Source: Earliella scabrosa (Eukaryota > Basidiomycota > Agaricomycetes > Polyporales > Polyporaceae). From it: DNA of 64,000 nt. The first letter of the stretch is position 1. Each line of letters starts with the position of its first letter. The notes below the pieces were generated by a model. It made no database searches. It worked only from the letters and a program-made list of their open reading frames with translations, and was not told where the DNA came from. Below are positions 21,879 to 34,900 of this stretch, one piece after another. The DNA lies in the NCBI GenBank assembly GCA_022605405.1, contig JABYQQ010000007.1, positions 2,418,001-2,482,000 on the forward strand, read 5' to 3'. A program made the position numbers and the translations under genes.

Positions 21879-23365
21879 ATGCCCGTGACGGTGGTAGCCG
21901 CGAAACCTCCCACACAAGCCTTGGATCCGGCGAAACACAGATTCATTGGTGCGGCGCGTCCCTGCACCCTAAATAGATATCCACTGAATACTGAGTCCAA
22001 TCCTACCGTCATTGGACTGGCTGCAGACATCGCAGGCAAGCTTTCCTCACACGGTCTGTATGAAGGGCTGAACAGTTACACCTGGGCAGTGAACCTGACC
22101 GATCCTGTCTTTCGAGGCCTCTATCACGGCAAGCGAAAGCATGACGGTATGGCGTACCATATGGCCTGGAACTACTTACTAGGAATTCACGAGGTTCCTT
22201 TGCTTAGACGACTTGGAAGCCATGCTAGAACGGTCTCGAGCCGCGGGCGTGAAAAGCATGATCATCACTGGAGGCAGTCTCCACGAGTCCAAGGAGGCAT
22301 TAGAGCTCGCGAAGCAGCTCGGATTCTATGCCACCGTGGGCTGTCACCCTACACGTTCAGCTCAGTTCGACCAGTTCCCCAGCGGACCTGAGAAGTATCT
22401 GGAAGAACTGGACAAAGTCATAGCCAACAATCTGACCGGCGCAGGCAGAGTGGTTGCCGTGGGGGAATGCGGACTAGGTAATAGTAACGTACCCAAGGCA
22501 TTAGCGAGCAAGACAGGCTGACAGTTGTTGCTGATAGATTACGATCGCACGCACTTCGCACCGGCGGACGTACAACGTCGCCATTTTCGTGAGTGCCTTG
22601 TTGTGGTCCTATCGCAGACGAGCGTGGTCTGATTGCTTGCTATTCCAGGATCGCAGTTGACCCTGGCCAAGAAATATCATCTGCCGCTGTTCTTGCACTC
22701 TCGGGCAGCTCATCAGGACTTCATCCAGATACTGCGAGAGGAAGGGTTCGACAAGAACGGCGGCAGAGACGTTGGTGGCAAAGGCGGCGTCGTCCACAGT
22801 TTCACCGGAACGCCTGAGGAGGCGGCTGAACTCGTACGTGAGCCTCAGCAATGAAACCTGTCGTGTGTGGACTAATCGTCGACATAGATGGGGATGGGCT
22901 TCCACATCGGGTGAGAACCGTGCGCCGGAGTGGATAGTCAGATCTGACGAGGTCGGTAGCCTGAACGGTTGCTCCTTGAAGACCGCGGAGAATCTCGCCA
23001 CAGCGAAGTCTATTCGCCCTGAGTGGATTATGTTTGAGACAGGTGGGCAGTGCATTACCATTCTGATACCCTCGCCTCACACCGGCTCTTCAGACGCGCC
23101 CTGGTGTTCCATGACATCGACACAGGCATCCAGGCCACATCTCGCGTCGCTACCACCCAGCCTGAACTCGCTATACTTCCCGCAAGCCACCAAGCCGGAG
23201 TCGTTCGTATACGGTCGTCCTGTCAAGGGCCGCAACGAACCAGCTGCTATTGGCGGTGTGGCGTGGGTAGTACACCGGCTGAACGAGGGCATCCCGTTTG
23301 ACAAGGTCACGGAGAAGGGTTGGAAGAACACCGTGGAGCTGTTCGGGTTGACGGAACTTCAGTGA
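21879..23365 (+). CDS. TatD-family metal-dependent deoxyribonuclease
   Basis: TATDN1/TatD-like hydrolase with a metal-dependent TIM-barrel, acting as a DNA 3'-5' exonuclease or endonuclease in repair or apoptosis-like DNA decay. Spliced reading: KHRFI joined to VNLTDPVFRGLYHGKRKHD, then DDLEAMLERSRAAGVKSMI, FYATVGCHPTR, the catalytic VAVGECGLDYDR, KYHLPLFLHSRAAHQDF, VVHSFTGT and, after another intron, ETDAPWC. The metal ligands expected for the family (Glu of GECGLD, His of LHSR and HSFTG, Asp of TDAPW) are all there. About seven exons. The C-terminus ends NTVELFGLTELQ. The start is the ATG immediately upstream of the conserved block. The stop lies 91 bp from the convergent F-box gene. Confidence 0.9.
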
Positions 23366-23455
23366 CACAAGCGTAATATAAGCACGAAAGGAGATTGACC
23401 TGGGACGAAGTATTCGCAAGACCATACGATCCTGCTCCTCGTGGTCCAACGCTGT

Positions 23456-25311
23456 TCATCGTTTCCATCCGGCTGCCTTCTTCGACATGTACACAGAGCT
23501 CAATTTCGGCACCCTCTCCCTCAACCATGGTAAGACGTTAGGGTCCACAGCCGGGCATCCGTCGATGTTGAGAGACTGCAGAGCCTGGACTGGTTGCACG
23601 GCCGGCGCATCTGCTCCTGACTCGTCTGGAGCGGAGGCTGTCGCGGCTTCTGTCAAGCGCAACTTGACCAGCCGTACGAGTGGCCCGCCCTTGACGTCGT
23701 GATTGTTCGAGCAATCCAAGTGACGCAGGGCAGGGCAGTATACGCGCATAGACGTCACAGCCTCGCCAGCTGGTGGACGAACGGGAGGCGTGTTGGCTAG
23801 AGCCTCGAGAACAACGTTCGCGCCATTGTTACCAATGCTCACGAGTTGCAGAGTCTCGAGAGCAGTCGCCGCGGCCAACATGTCGATGAGGAGCTGTGGG
23901 TCAAACGCCGCGCGTTGGATCGACAGGGTGGTGAGCACAGACGCTGTCCCACCAGTAAGGTGGCGCAGAGAGCTGGCGAGTGGTTGTCGGCACGAGGCGA
24001 TCTGCAGCGTCTTGAGCGATGGCAGCGCGAGCAGGGGCAACAAATGGTCCGGAACAGTCGACGTGAGTTGAAGCGATGACAGGAGAGGAAGTGTGATCGT
24101 GGCTGGATACTCGCGATCGGTGGGGAGTTCGTATGTAGTCGGCTGGAAGGAGATGACGTCCAGTTGTTCAATAGACGGATTGCGATGGAGGAGCCACAGA
24201 AAGTGTGACCAATCTGCGCTGCCGAGGCACGACGCTAGCGAACAGGATGTGAGGTGCTGGAGGCTGTTGGACAGCTCCGCCCAATCGGTCGATGTTGCCG
24301 TACTCGAAAGGCTGAGAGCTCGACAGCGGAACTCTGGGACGTTCTCGTTCCAACAGATGTCTCCGCGTATTGACGCTGGAAAGTTCAAGGGGTAGCCGCG
24401 GAGTGCTTGCGCGACGGCGGTCGCAATGGAGAGGGATGCTCTAGGCATATGCGCCGATAACCTTCCAACAGGGCAATCGTCCATCCGGAGGACTTGTAGA
24501 CTGTCCACGGAAAGGGTGCGAAGTTCATCGACCACTGCTGGACTCCCTGTGAAATCCTGCAACAGTGCAAGCTCTTTCACGCGATTCTTGGAACGCTCCT
24601 TCCAGATCTTGATCTTGGGTTTTGGACGGTTGTCCGCAACCACCAGGGTACTCCAGAACGTAGGCGTTCGAAGGATAGCAGCCCGCCAGTTCTTGCAGAC
24701 TGAAGCAAGGATAACCACGTACGCATGGTCCTCTGCCAAAACCATGGAGAACATAGTATGCGCGATCTCCACTGGTAGCTTCCCGAAGTGATATGCACGT
24801 AGAGAGGCCAATTTGGCAGCTTCCTCGGTAGCAGCCTCGCGCGTCTTGTGTATTTCCGTGCGCAAGGCTGTCAGCTCGTCTCGTCGAGTGGTTTGTTCCG
24901 GGCCAACGCGTTCGAGGGCAAGGTCCACCATCCGTGACGCTGCATCGTACTTTCGAATCTGTAGGAAAAGACGAGCAGACCGCGCGTAGCCCTACAAGAT
25001 CTTGAGTACTGTCGAAGCATCAGAATTGACCATGAGCGAACCTGCCAACGAGCGGGTTGCAGATCGATGACTGTCTTGGAGTCCCGCAGGGCTTCTTTGA
25101 GCTTGCCCATCTTCTGGTAGACTGCCGCACGCGCGTCACATATGCTTGACCTGTCACCCCCAAGTTCGAGTGCCTCATTGTAGCTTTATAATTCCATACC
25201 TTGCGTTGCGAAAAAGCCACTCACTGCTGAGAAATGCGCGACTGCATCCCCATATTGCCCTCCACGAAAGCTCCGCACGCCCTTCTTGAAAGTAGCTTTC
25301 CAGTCAGACAT
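23456..25311 (-). CDS. TPR-F-box-LRR protein (Pof3-like)
   Basis: Probable SCF ubiquitin-ligase substrate receptor. N-terminal TPR-like helices are MSDWKATFKKGVRSFRGGQY and EALRDSKTVIDLQPA. A heptad-rich linker leads to the F-box (LPVEIAHTMFSMVLAEDH, then VCKNWRAAILRTPTFWSTL). Leucine-rich repeats fill the rest, including LRMDDCPV, LPLLSSLQLTS, LPSLKTLQIASC, LETLQLVSIGNNG and LQSLNIDGCPAVD. The order TPR, F-box, LRR is that of fission yeast Pof3, which acts in genome and telomere stability; orthology is my inference. Most of the protein is one exon (23456 to about 24990), preceded by two or three small exons. The start is the ATG that begins the TPR. Confidence 0.82.
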
Positions 25312-25662
25312 GATTCTTGATGTAAAGAACGAGTTGGTGGGTTGAGTGCGAAGGCAGGTAGTGAATCGCCAGCGGGGTGGGATATGGGGGTTGTGACCGT
25401 GTTGAAACACGTCGTGGAGCACGTCCTGCGCAAGGCGACGCGTCGGGTCACGGCTGCTGAACGCGTGTCGTCACGCCGTGACATAGCGCTTGAATGTGCC
25501 CGTCACATCCGACGTCGGACTCAAGTCTGCTGAGTAGTGCCAGTGGTGGTGAGTCCTGGCTGAGTCCTCACCTCCTCCCGGCACTCCCTGCCCAGGGCGG
25601 ATCTTGTCTCCATAAAGCGGAGACTTCTCTCAAGCCTTCTCTTTCTTGCGAGCTTGAGCGTC
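25312..25662. other. Divergent promoter region, F-box gene (-) and ceramide glucosyltransferase (+)
   Basis: 351 bp, short frames only. Pyrimidine-rich on the plus strand just before 25663. Confidence 0.55.
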
Positions 25663-27158
25663 ATGTCTACCCCGGCCGAGTCTGACATTCGAGATGTCTT
25701 CAAGCTCTCCCTGGCCTCCGCAAGCGTAGTGTGGTATGCCATCTTGTGGAGCATTGGTCTAGTTGGTTGTGTATCCGCGTAAGTTCCTCATTACTTTAAC
25801 CACTTTCTGTCATTCAAGCTTCCTCGCAGACGAAGGCGATATAGGCTGCGCCCTCGTTCACCCCTTGCCTCCGCCTCTGCATCTTCTGTGCCAGGAGTTT
25901 CCATCTTACGACCGCTGAAAGGGCTTGACACGAACCTTTACGAGAACCTGGAGTCCACCTTCATCCAAGACTATCCCAACTATGAGATTTTCTTCTGCGT
26001 CGATGACGAGGAAGATCAAGCCGTACCCATTGTCCGAGACCTCATGGCCAAGTATCCGCATGTGAACGCGCACATCGCCATTCGTACGTTCGCCGATTTA
26101 TGAATACGAGTGCTGCGGACCTCATGATATTCGTAGGAGCGGACCTAACCGTTGGGGTGAATCCGAAAGTCAACAATCTTATAACAGCTTATCGTCAGGC
26201 TGCTCATGATATTCTATGGGTCCTGGATTCTAACGTCATGGTCGATCGAGGCACCCTTTCTCGTGCAGTTGACATCCTGGAACCTGCGCCATCCTCCCCT
26301 CACCCTCCCCTTCGTCGCATCGGTGTTGTACACCACGTCCCTTTCGCCTGGGTGTCCAAGGTGTCTCTAGGCTCCTGTGTCGAAGAAGCATTCCTCAACA
26401 CCAATCACGCGAAGATGTATATCGCGATCAACACAGTTGCCGTGGACTCCTGCGTGGTCGGCAAGTCGTGCTTATACCGTAAATCGGACCTCGAACGAGT
26501 CAACGGCTCCCTCCGGCCCATACCTAACGCTGCGAACGGCGGATGTCAGCCCGGCGATCGTGGCCTGGAGACATTCGGACGATTTCTGGCGGAGGACAAC
26601 ATGATAGCCGGCGCGCTCTGGCATGAACTCGGACTCAGGCATGACCTTTCCTGCGATGTCGCGAAGAACGCCGTTGGAGACATGTCTCTTATGGACTACA
26701 TCGCTCGTCGCATACGATGGATTCGCGTGCGGAAGCGTATGGTTTTTGCTGCCACCATGGCCGAACCATTCACCGAGTCTTTCCTCGCCGGGTGTCTCGC
26801 CTCCTTCGGCGCAAAGTATCTCTTCAAGCTATCCCCCCTTCTCTCTCTCCCCGCCCACTTTCTCGCTTGGTTGTACGTCGACTTCGATGTCTACGCTTCG
26901 TTGGCAGGACACCCTGTGCCTTCCAGCAAGCGCTGGCCGTTCATTGGAGCATGGATTCTACGGGAGCTGTTGGCACTTCCCATATGGTTTGTCGCCATAG
27001 TGGGCAGGGAGGTGGAATGGAGGGGTCAACGTTATGAAGTACTTCAGAACGGTGAGGTCCAGAAAGCGGAGAGTCGCAAAGGTAGAAGTCTGTTGGGATG
27101 GATCCGTCGGCACATGGGGAAAGATAGAGACTACTACGAACCTTTGGATACTCGATAA
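25663..27158 (+). CDS. GCS1: Ceramide glucosyltransferase (GT21)
   Basis: Transfers glucose from UDP-glucose to ceramide, making glucosylceramide at the Golgi/ER membrane. Topology: one N-terminal helix (VVWYAILWSIGLVGCVSA), then the catalytic domain, then C-terminal membrane segments. GT21 motifs are complete: SILRPLKGLDTNLYENLEST, FFCVDDEED (D1/D2), LDSNVMV, AEDNMIAG (D3) and the R-R-I-R-W box (Q/RxxRW type). C-terminal hydrophobic helices (LPAHFLAWLYV, LLALPIWFVAIVG) end the protein before DYYEPLDTR. Two introns interrupt the 5' half. The first restores GCVSA-RRRYRL. The second (ending near 26136) restores HIAIR-ADLTVGVNPKVNNL. The start is the first ATG, placed before the membrane helix. 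Confidence 0.93.
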
Positions 27159-27413
27159 TGAAAGTCTCTATACGCCGTCCTAATGCCAGACTACATAATG
27201 CCGACACCGAGCCGCCCTTGGCGTCAAGGGTCTTGAGCGCTTGAGCATGTCCGAGGGCCGCACGTGCCGGGCAGGGCTGGTAGATACATTGTCGCCAATC
27301 GAGTTGACTCTGTACTCTGGCGACACTCTTCTAGCTCTCGCCCCTGAAGTTTATGACTTGCTGGTTGAACTTCCTGCTGCACTACGCTCAACTCCTTTGA
27401 CAAATCTCTTGCC

Positions 27414-30400
27414 ATGGCGGACGGTGACTCTGTCCGCCAAAGGATTGTCTCCTCGGTGTTTACCACCAAACTGGTCGACGAGAGTTATGTTGCACATATT
27501 AAGATCTGGGAGTCCGACAACTCTGATGAAAGTGGAAAGAAGCCGCGTTACATTATACTCTCCAGTAGGTGATTCTTGTACCTCGATCTTTCAGTGTACG
27601 AACGCGCGCCGTGTAGGGTCAAATGCTGGCGCAGGGTTCATCCACAAGTCCAAGCTGAATTCGAACGGCTCTTTTTCCGTCGGCAAGACATGGAAGTTGA
27701 CTGAGCTTCGGGGTATTGAGGTCCTCAATGTGAGTGTCATGGCATTACTGCTGGTCGAGACACAGTTGCTGAAGCTATCTGCAGCCTCTGGCGTTCAATA
27801 TAACCTTGTCACGCCCGCACCGGTGGCAAACTGAGAACCAAAGGGATCAAAGTACCTTCATTTCCGAGTTAATCCAACTGTTCCGATCTGTTACGGGAGG
27901 AAACGCGCCACTGGAGCTCGTGGGCGTGCGCGACTCGAGTGAAGCTTGTACGTCGCCTCTTCTTTTGTACACGTCCATGCGTCCGAGCATTCCTCACCAC
28001 CAGCAAGGCCGCCGCCACTCCCCTTCCAACGCATGGAACGAGCCCCGACACCAACCAACGGCGCACCTTTGCCCCCCGCCCCAGCTACACCTCGACGTGC
28101 CGTAGCGAATGGCTATAGCGAGGCCTCGCCGTCCTATGCAAATGGGAGGACAGGACGGACTAGTGGCATGTCTACCTCCTCCTCTCCTATGCCTCGCTCG
28201 GCTTCGCGGGCGCGGCGACCACGTAGCCCACCCCGTGCGGACTCTCCCGATCTATCGAAGACGGCACCCAGCACGGTTCCTGAACGAGCGGCGACACCCG
28301 TACGCAACCATCTGTCCACCCCGTCTCGAGAACCGTTACCGCCTCCTAGTGCGATGCGGCCGCGGCACGCGCGGTTACCGTCTAATACCGATACATCTAG
28401 CCGAACATCTGCCGCGACAACATCCAGTGTTCCCTCAATTGCCTATCCATCTTCTGTCACATCAGTTCAGTCGGAAACGCAATATAACGAGTCTCGTACT
28501 GATGGATACGGCACGACACGGGGTTCTTTGGACATTCCGGCACGTTCAGCGTCCCCTGCTTCGTCTGTAACCCAACCATCCCCCCGATCTGCCTTTGCGG
28601 CATCTTCGGACGCACTAGCTCCAACCGCATCCATCACCCCCACGCCGTCTAATCGACCCCAGCCGCCACGGAATGTCAGCATAGGTGCTGTCGAAGGGGG
28701 ACTTGGCTCAAGGCGGGAGAACACCCGTGTGTCCTTTTTTGATCCGGTGAACCAGGCAACTCTGAACCGCGTGCTATCGGGGGACGCGATGCTTCACGAG
28801 GAGGTTGATGGCGAAGGGGAAGGCACGGGGGAAATCGAGGATGAGAGCGCTCTAGCTACCTTGGAGAGCGTCGAGGAGATGCTGGAGGGCTATGAGTGGG
28901 CCAGCGACGACATTCTGGGACGACGGGCTTTGACAGGGACTGCGGAGCAGATTGAAGCGCGACTGCTCGACGAGCTTATGGCATTGGACAAGGTTCGAGG
29001 CCACATGGCTCTGCATGCAGACGTGCACTGACAACTGAGCAGGCGAACATTCATTCTTTCATCGAGTCGGACGACCGGATCGTCACGGTGCTCAAGTTCC
29101 TGGACGATGCAATAGCAGAGCTTGACACAATGGAGAGCGTCGTCTCTTCGTACAAGATTCACCTCAATGTTAGTTCCCGTTTGTAACAGCGGAACGGGGA
29201 CGGCTGACACTGCTACAGGCGGTTAGCGAAGATATTGCATACATTCAGGGCCAGGGTCGAGGACTGCAAGTTCAAACACAGAACCAGCGGGCGCTTCTGA
29301 ACGAGCTCGAGGAGTTGCTTGTGCGTATTACGGCCCATGTTATCGTGGTTCGTAGCATGCCAATGATCACGATCACTTTGTTTAGCAAACTGTCCAAGTC
29401 GACTCAACTTCATTACTGGCACTCACGCAAGAGTCGCTGGAGCAGTCATCAAGCATCAAGAATCTCGAGACTTCTGTGACTGTACTATACAAGGCTCTTC
29501 TGGCTGGGCGAGATCGCGGTATGCAGCGTCCCTTGCCTGCTAGTCGAATGTGGGGCCTGACGCATCTTTCGAAGACATGGCCGCAACCATGGAGCGCCTG
29601 GACGAGTACAAGAAGTACAATGCGCAGTTCTGCAAGCGCGTACTGGACTTCTTGTCTATCGTCTTCACTGCACAGGTATGGCACGCGTTCTACGTGCACA
29701 CATAGGTGACTCAACGTACTGTAGGGTAAGATGCTGCTCGGTGACGACAACGGCGTCGTTAAGGCTTCAAGAAATCGCATCATCATCAAGGACCACAGGA
29801 ACTTCGAGACCTATCTCGAGCGGTATCGTGGACTGTTGCTGTACTTGAAGGAGATGGATGAAAGTGCCTATGCCAAAATCTGTGCAGTAGGTCGCTTCAC
29901 TATACTCACGTCGCCTTCCTGTGGTGAACTCAACGTTTGCAGGCGTACTTTTCGGCAGCCAGTGAGCTCCACGCCGCACAAATCAAGGCCTTGCTTTCGG
30001 GCTATGGCGCCATGGTCAAGAAGGCCGCCCTGGAGGACGAAGCGGATGGTGAGAAATGGCTGTTTCCAACGATGATGCAGTATTGAGGATGCAACAGGGT
30101 TCTCGGGAGTTACACCCACAAGCAATGCGTCAAAGGCGGCTCAGGGCATGCGACGGGCAGGGACGATCGTCCGGTCTCCGCTCGAACGGCGAGACAACAG
30201 GAAGGACGTCGGGGATGGAGAGTTGCGTGCTGCGGAGGTACGAATCCCACGACCTGGTTGAGCTGCGGCTTTCTGACGTTGGATAGGCCCTGAGTATGGT
30301 GCTCGAGCAGCTTGCTCACACCATATATGCCGAGGAAGGGTGGATCACTCACTTCCTCCAGCTTGATGATGCAGCGCAGACCTTCGCTGACCACATGGGG

Positions 30401-31697
30401 TTGGAGAACTACTTCCGCCGGCAAGCAGCTCGGTGGAATGGATTGAGTCAGGCGACGACTAAGCTTGTTCGTGGAGCTATGGATCTGATCTTCGGCTTCT
30501 TGCCTATGGAGCTGAAGACATGGCTTGACAATGCCATCGCGCGAGATAGCCTGTAAGTATCAAACGCTACCAGCAAGCGCATGCATTCTGACGGAACTAT
30601 AGACAAGTTGTGGGGATGCTCTCCTCCTTGGAGAAGTTCCAGTCCGAAGCGGAGGAACGAGGGAACGCGTTCCTACTCACGGCGCTGGAGAAGCAACATA
30701 TGCGACTCAAGGCGATGTTTGAGCGACGTGTGGTATGTTGCATTCGCTTAGCATATACGATCACAGTCTCAACACATCCTCCTAGAATGATCAAATCAAG
30801 TCCATCGAGGAGACTAAGCTCACTAGCAAGAAGCGGAAGGGTGTCGCTCCGTTCATCAAATTCTTCCCTACCTACATCAGCCGCGTCGAGACACAGCTCA
30901 TTGGCGCAGATACGCTGGAGATTCGGCAGAGCGTCGATGCAGCTTACGACAAGATCGTTCAGGCGATGTTCGACGCGCTCAAGCAGATGGCTAAGATGAG
31001 TGGGGATGAAGAAGACAAGGGGCAACTGAACTACCATGTCATCCTCATTGGTTCGTTCACTCCACATACTTTGTTTGTTGCTAGATGCTCATACATGTCA
31101 ACAGAGAACATGCACTATTTCGTCGCGGAGGTCTCGCAGATAGAGATTGGTACCGTTGTCATGTTCTTGAAACGTGCCGAAGCTATCTACGAAGAAAACC
31201 TGAATGCCTACGTGAAGATCGTCCTACGACGCCCGTTCTCCAAGATCATCGTGAGTTACCCCCCTGATCATCCAAGGCACAGTGCCTAAACTCGTCTGCA
31301 GGAATACTTTGAAGGTGTGGAGCGTCTACTCAAGACAACTGCACCGTCGGAGATTTCGTCGAACAGCAGTTACTCCAAGTCGGCACTCAAGAAGGTGGTC
31401 AAGGAGTACAATGCAAAGGACATCAGGAAGCACGTCGATGCGCTGTTCAAGCGTGTCGAGAAGCATTTCGACGAAGCCTCCGAGAAGGCTACGACGGAAG
31501 ACGCCAGTGCCAGTACAGGCATTGCCCCTGGCACCGTCATGGTTGGCGTTTGGAGAGCCTGCGAAGAGGAGCTCTTGCGGATCACAGAGCTGTTCAACAA
31601 GCGGATCGCGCAGTGCTACAAGGAGACCGGGGTCACGCTCGAGTACTCGGCGGCGGACGTCGAGGTAGCATTCAGGAGACACAGGGTGAACGGGTAG
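27414..31697 (+). CDS. SEC3: Exocyst complex subunit Sec3
   Basis: Tethers secretory vesicles at growing hyphal tips. The start MADGDSVRQRIVSSVFTTK opens the N-terminal PH-like domain that binds PIP2 and Rho/Cdc42 GTPases (ARYIILS, GFIHKSKLNSNGSFSVGKTW, WKLTELRGIEVLN, WQTENQRDQSTF). A disordered Ser/Pro-rich linker follows (28.0-28.7 kb). The C-terminal part begins FFDPVNQATLNRVLSGD and contains FIESDDRIVTVLKFLDDA, coiled-coil segments, the conserved NYHVILIENMHYFVAE (joined across an intron at about 31050-31105) and LKKVVKEYNAKDIRKHV. The last residues are VAFRRHRVNG. More than a dozen short introns, in keeping with a large fungal housekeeping gene. Confidence 0.93.
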
Positions 31698-31901
31698 GAT
31701 GGCTTCATGTGTACCATAGTTGTTTGAGTAGACATAACTTATTCCGTTGCGCTTGGACAAACAAGTTTGGGTGGAGATCGAGATCTCGGATCGTTGAGCG
31801 TCAGTAAGCGCCCCACATAACGAATTTAAACGAAACCACGCGAGTTGCCCAAAGCGATCACAATTGTCCTTAACCTCCTGTCTGCTCGTCCTCTATGCTA
31901 G

Positions 31902-34900
31902 ATGCCCCGCCGGGAACGTTCCTCCTCAGTCGAAGTCGAACCTTACGAAACCCAGTTCGTTCCCAAAGAGAACGATGAGGAAACGCTTTGGGATGTGATT
32001 GAAATCACTGCAGAGAGAGGCGCGAAGTACAAGGTCAAGTGGGCGGGCACGGACCCCGCGACCGGGAAGCCCTGGGAGCAATCATGGGTGCCAAAGGAGG
32101 ACTGTACGGACGATCTCATACTGGAGTGGAAGCGCAAGCAGGCGAGGAAGAAGAAGGGGGCAGCGGATAGACGCAAGTCTGGTATGTTCCCAACCACCTA
32201 ACGCAACTGTGGCGCAGCTCACCGCGTGTAAGGGACACGCACTTCCATCGCATCTTCCTCTAAAGTAACCACGCGGTCGACCAGTCCATCTGCTACGACC
32301 CCGACGCGTCGAACGCGCCATTCTACCAACAAAGCTCCAGCCTCCACGGCTAGTCGATCTACTATCACCTCCGGTTCTCGTGCCAAGGCATCTACGCTGC
32401 GTGAAATCTCCTCTTCTCCACGCAAGCGTCGCAGAACATCCGCGAATGAGGAACCAGACGCGAATGCACTCGGCGCGCCTCGCCCTGCTAAGAAGAGGAA
32501 GGTCGAGGTCGAGGTCGTGGAACAAACTTCGCAGGAGTCACCGTCAAGTCATCAGGCTGTCAATCGGACCAAGCCCAGCAAGCGCGTATCTCGAAGAGCG
32601 GAGGAGAGCACCGACGACGAACAAGCGGATGAAGAGCATGCTGTCTCACACGAAGTGGTCCGCAATGGGAAGGGCGTGTCATCCAAGGCAGCTGGCAAGC
32701 GGAGGCTCGAAGGGGATGAAGCGGAACAGGAGAGTGCGACAGACGGCGGAGCGCGGGGGCACGTCCCATTATCCAAGGTCGGCCCTCCTCGCAATGCTAA
32801 GCGACGTCTCCACTCTGAAAACCATTCAACTCCTCCTCGTGACCCCTCCCTGGAACAGCGCCCTACGGGTACGCCTCAGGTTGGAGGTCACCGGAATCCC
32901 TCACTCGCTGGCAAACATAGTGCACAATCGCGTTCTCATAACAACTCTTCCCGACCCTCGAAACCTCCAGCTGAACGACCCAGTACAGGGTCACGAGCCC
33001 AGGCACAGCCAAACAGAGCTGCCCATCCTAAGCGCGACGTACATTCGGGGCGAGACGAATCAGATTCGGACAATGGACGTACCGCGGTCTCCGCGTTGTG
33101 GCAAGTATCGAATGTACCAAGGCCGACGTCCACTCCCCTATCACCCCGTTCACGTCAACAGCTTATGCAGGAGGAAGAGGAGAATACGCAAGAAGCTGCC
33201 GGCCTGGTTTCAGTGCCGTCTGTCAATAGCCCCATCCATTCTGCTCATGAGGAGGCCGGACCTGAGCCCGGTCCATCTGTGCCTCCACTCCGCCATGGTC
33301 GTTCATCAGGGGATGACACGTTCAGTAGAGATGGGATTGTACCCGAGACTCAGTCAACCAGTGCTCCCCATGTTCTCGACGAACCTCCCTACGACCCCGT
33401 CCAGCATGATTTGATCCCTCAGAACCCCCCGAGCACCCCCATTCGGTCTGGCAGTGGAGAACTTAATCCTCCTGGCAGCGCTCCATCGGTGGTGTCCAAG
33501 ATGAAAAAGCGCAAACGAACAAAACTACGGCCTATCGGCTCCATCACACCACCAGACTTTCGTCCTTACGTTCCCTCCACACAGTTAGACGATATCGAAG
33601 AGTTCAGCTCACCTGAAAGGGACGGCCGAGGCAGGAGACGTGATGCCGACCCTCCAACGCAAGACACAATCGAGGACCCTGACTTCTCCCAAGACATCGA
33701 TCGCTACGTGGATTGGAATGGTGGTGTACAGCACGAGGAACTTCCCGCTCCCCCGCGCACCCGTGGTCTAGAGCTATCGTTGGGACCAGACCTGACACCG
33801 CCCGAAGATGCTGTTGCGCGACCGATGTCAGGTCAACTACTTCTGAAGGTACGATATCGTGGTACTTCATTGCGCGCATGCTTGACACTAGGGACAGCGT
33901 ACCAACGACCTCGACGCTCAACCTACCCTATCTCCCGAAATCCCGCTCTTGACCCAACCGCCACCCACCAGCACTACTCAGCGAGCGGATGCTGATAGCC
34001 AATCACTAGTGGGTCGCTTGGGGTTTCTGCGCCGATCGCACTTGCTGAACATCCCTCAGGACCACTCTCTTCTCAACAATCAGATTGCCGAGTTGACTGC
34101 TCAACTCGAAGATAGGGATGGGAAGTTGAGTGAGCTAGAGAGCCAGATCGAGGGCTATCAAGAGCGCATCGCACAGCTGGAACGTGAGAACGGGAAGGTA
34201 CTGTGTACTATTCACGAGTACCATCCGTGGCACTCACACGTCTGTATGCAGGATCGCGCATCCTTCGAGGCTGAACTGCGAGCTTTGCGTGAGGCTGCGG
34301 ACGAGAAGTCGGAGCAAATTTCTCTTCTTGAGAGCCAACTGGTGGAGCTCCAGCTGCAGTTGGCTCAGCTGACGGACAACGAGAATGTATGTTGAATCGA
34401 TGCTTCATATCAATTCATCTGACACGTCTCACTTGTTCCGCTTCTGCTCTCTCCGTGAAGCAACGTGCGCAGCTTGAGTCCCAGGTGCGGGAGCTGACCG
34501 AGTCCCTGGAAGAACGCGACGAGCAAATATCCCAGCTCGAGGGGGCTCTCGTCGAGCTCCAGACCGAGATCGAAACAGTGCAAGCCGAGAACGAGAAGCT
34601 CGCCGAGAGCGCGCAATTGCAGCAGGAGCGCGCCCGCGACGCTCCCAGTGAAGCCGCAGAAGCCCAGCGGGCGGCAGCCGTCGAGCGCCTCGCAGCGTTG
34701 GAACAGGAGCTCACGACCGTCCGGGAGCAACTATCTAGTGCCCGAGAGGAGGCAAGCGCGCGCGCCGAACAGCTGGAGACAGCGCGACAGGAATGGGAAC
34801 GGCGGCTGAAGGACGCAGAAGAGGACCGGGATCTGTGCAAGAAGCTCTACTCCGAGGCGTCCACGCACGCGCAACGCCTTGCACGGGAGAACACCGAGCT

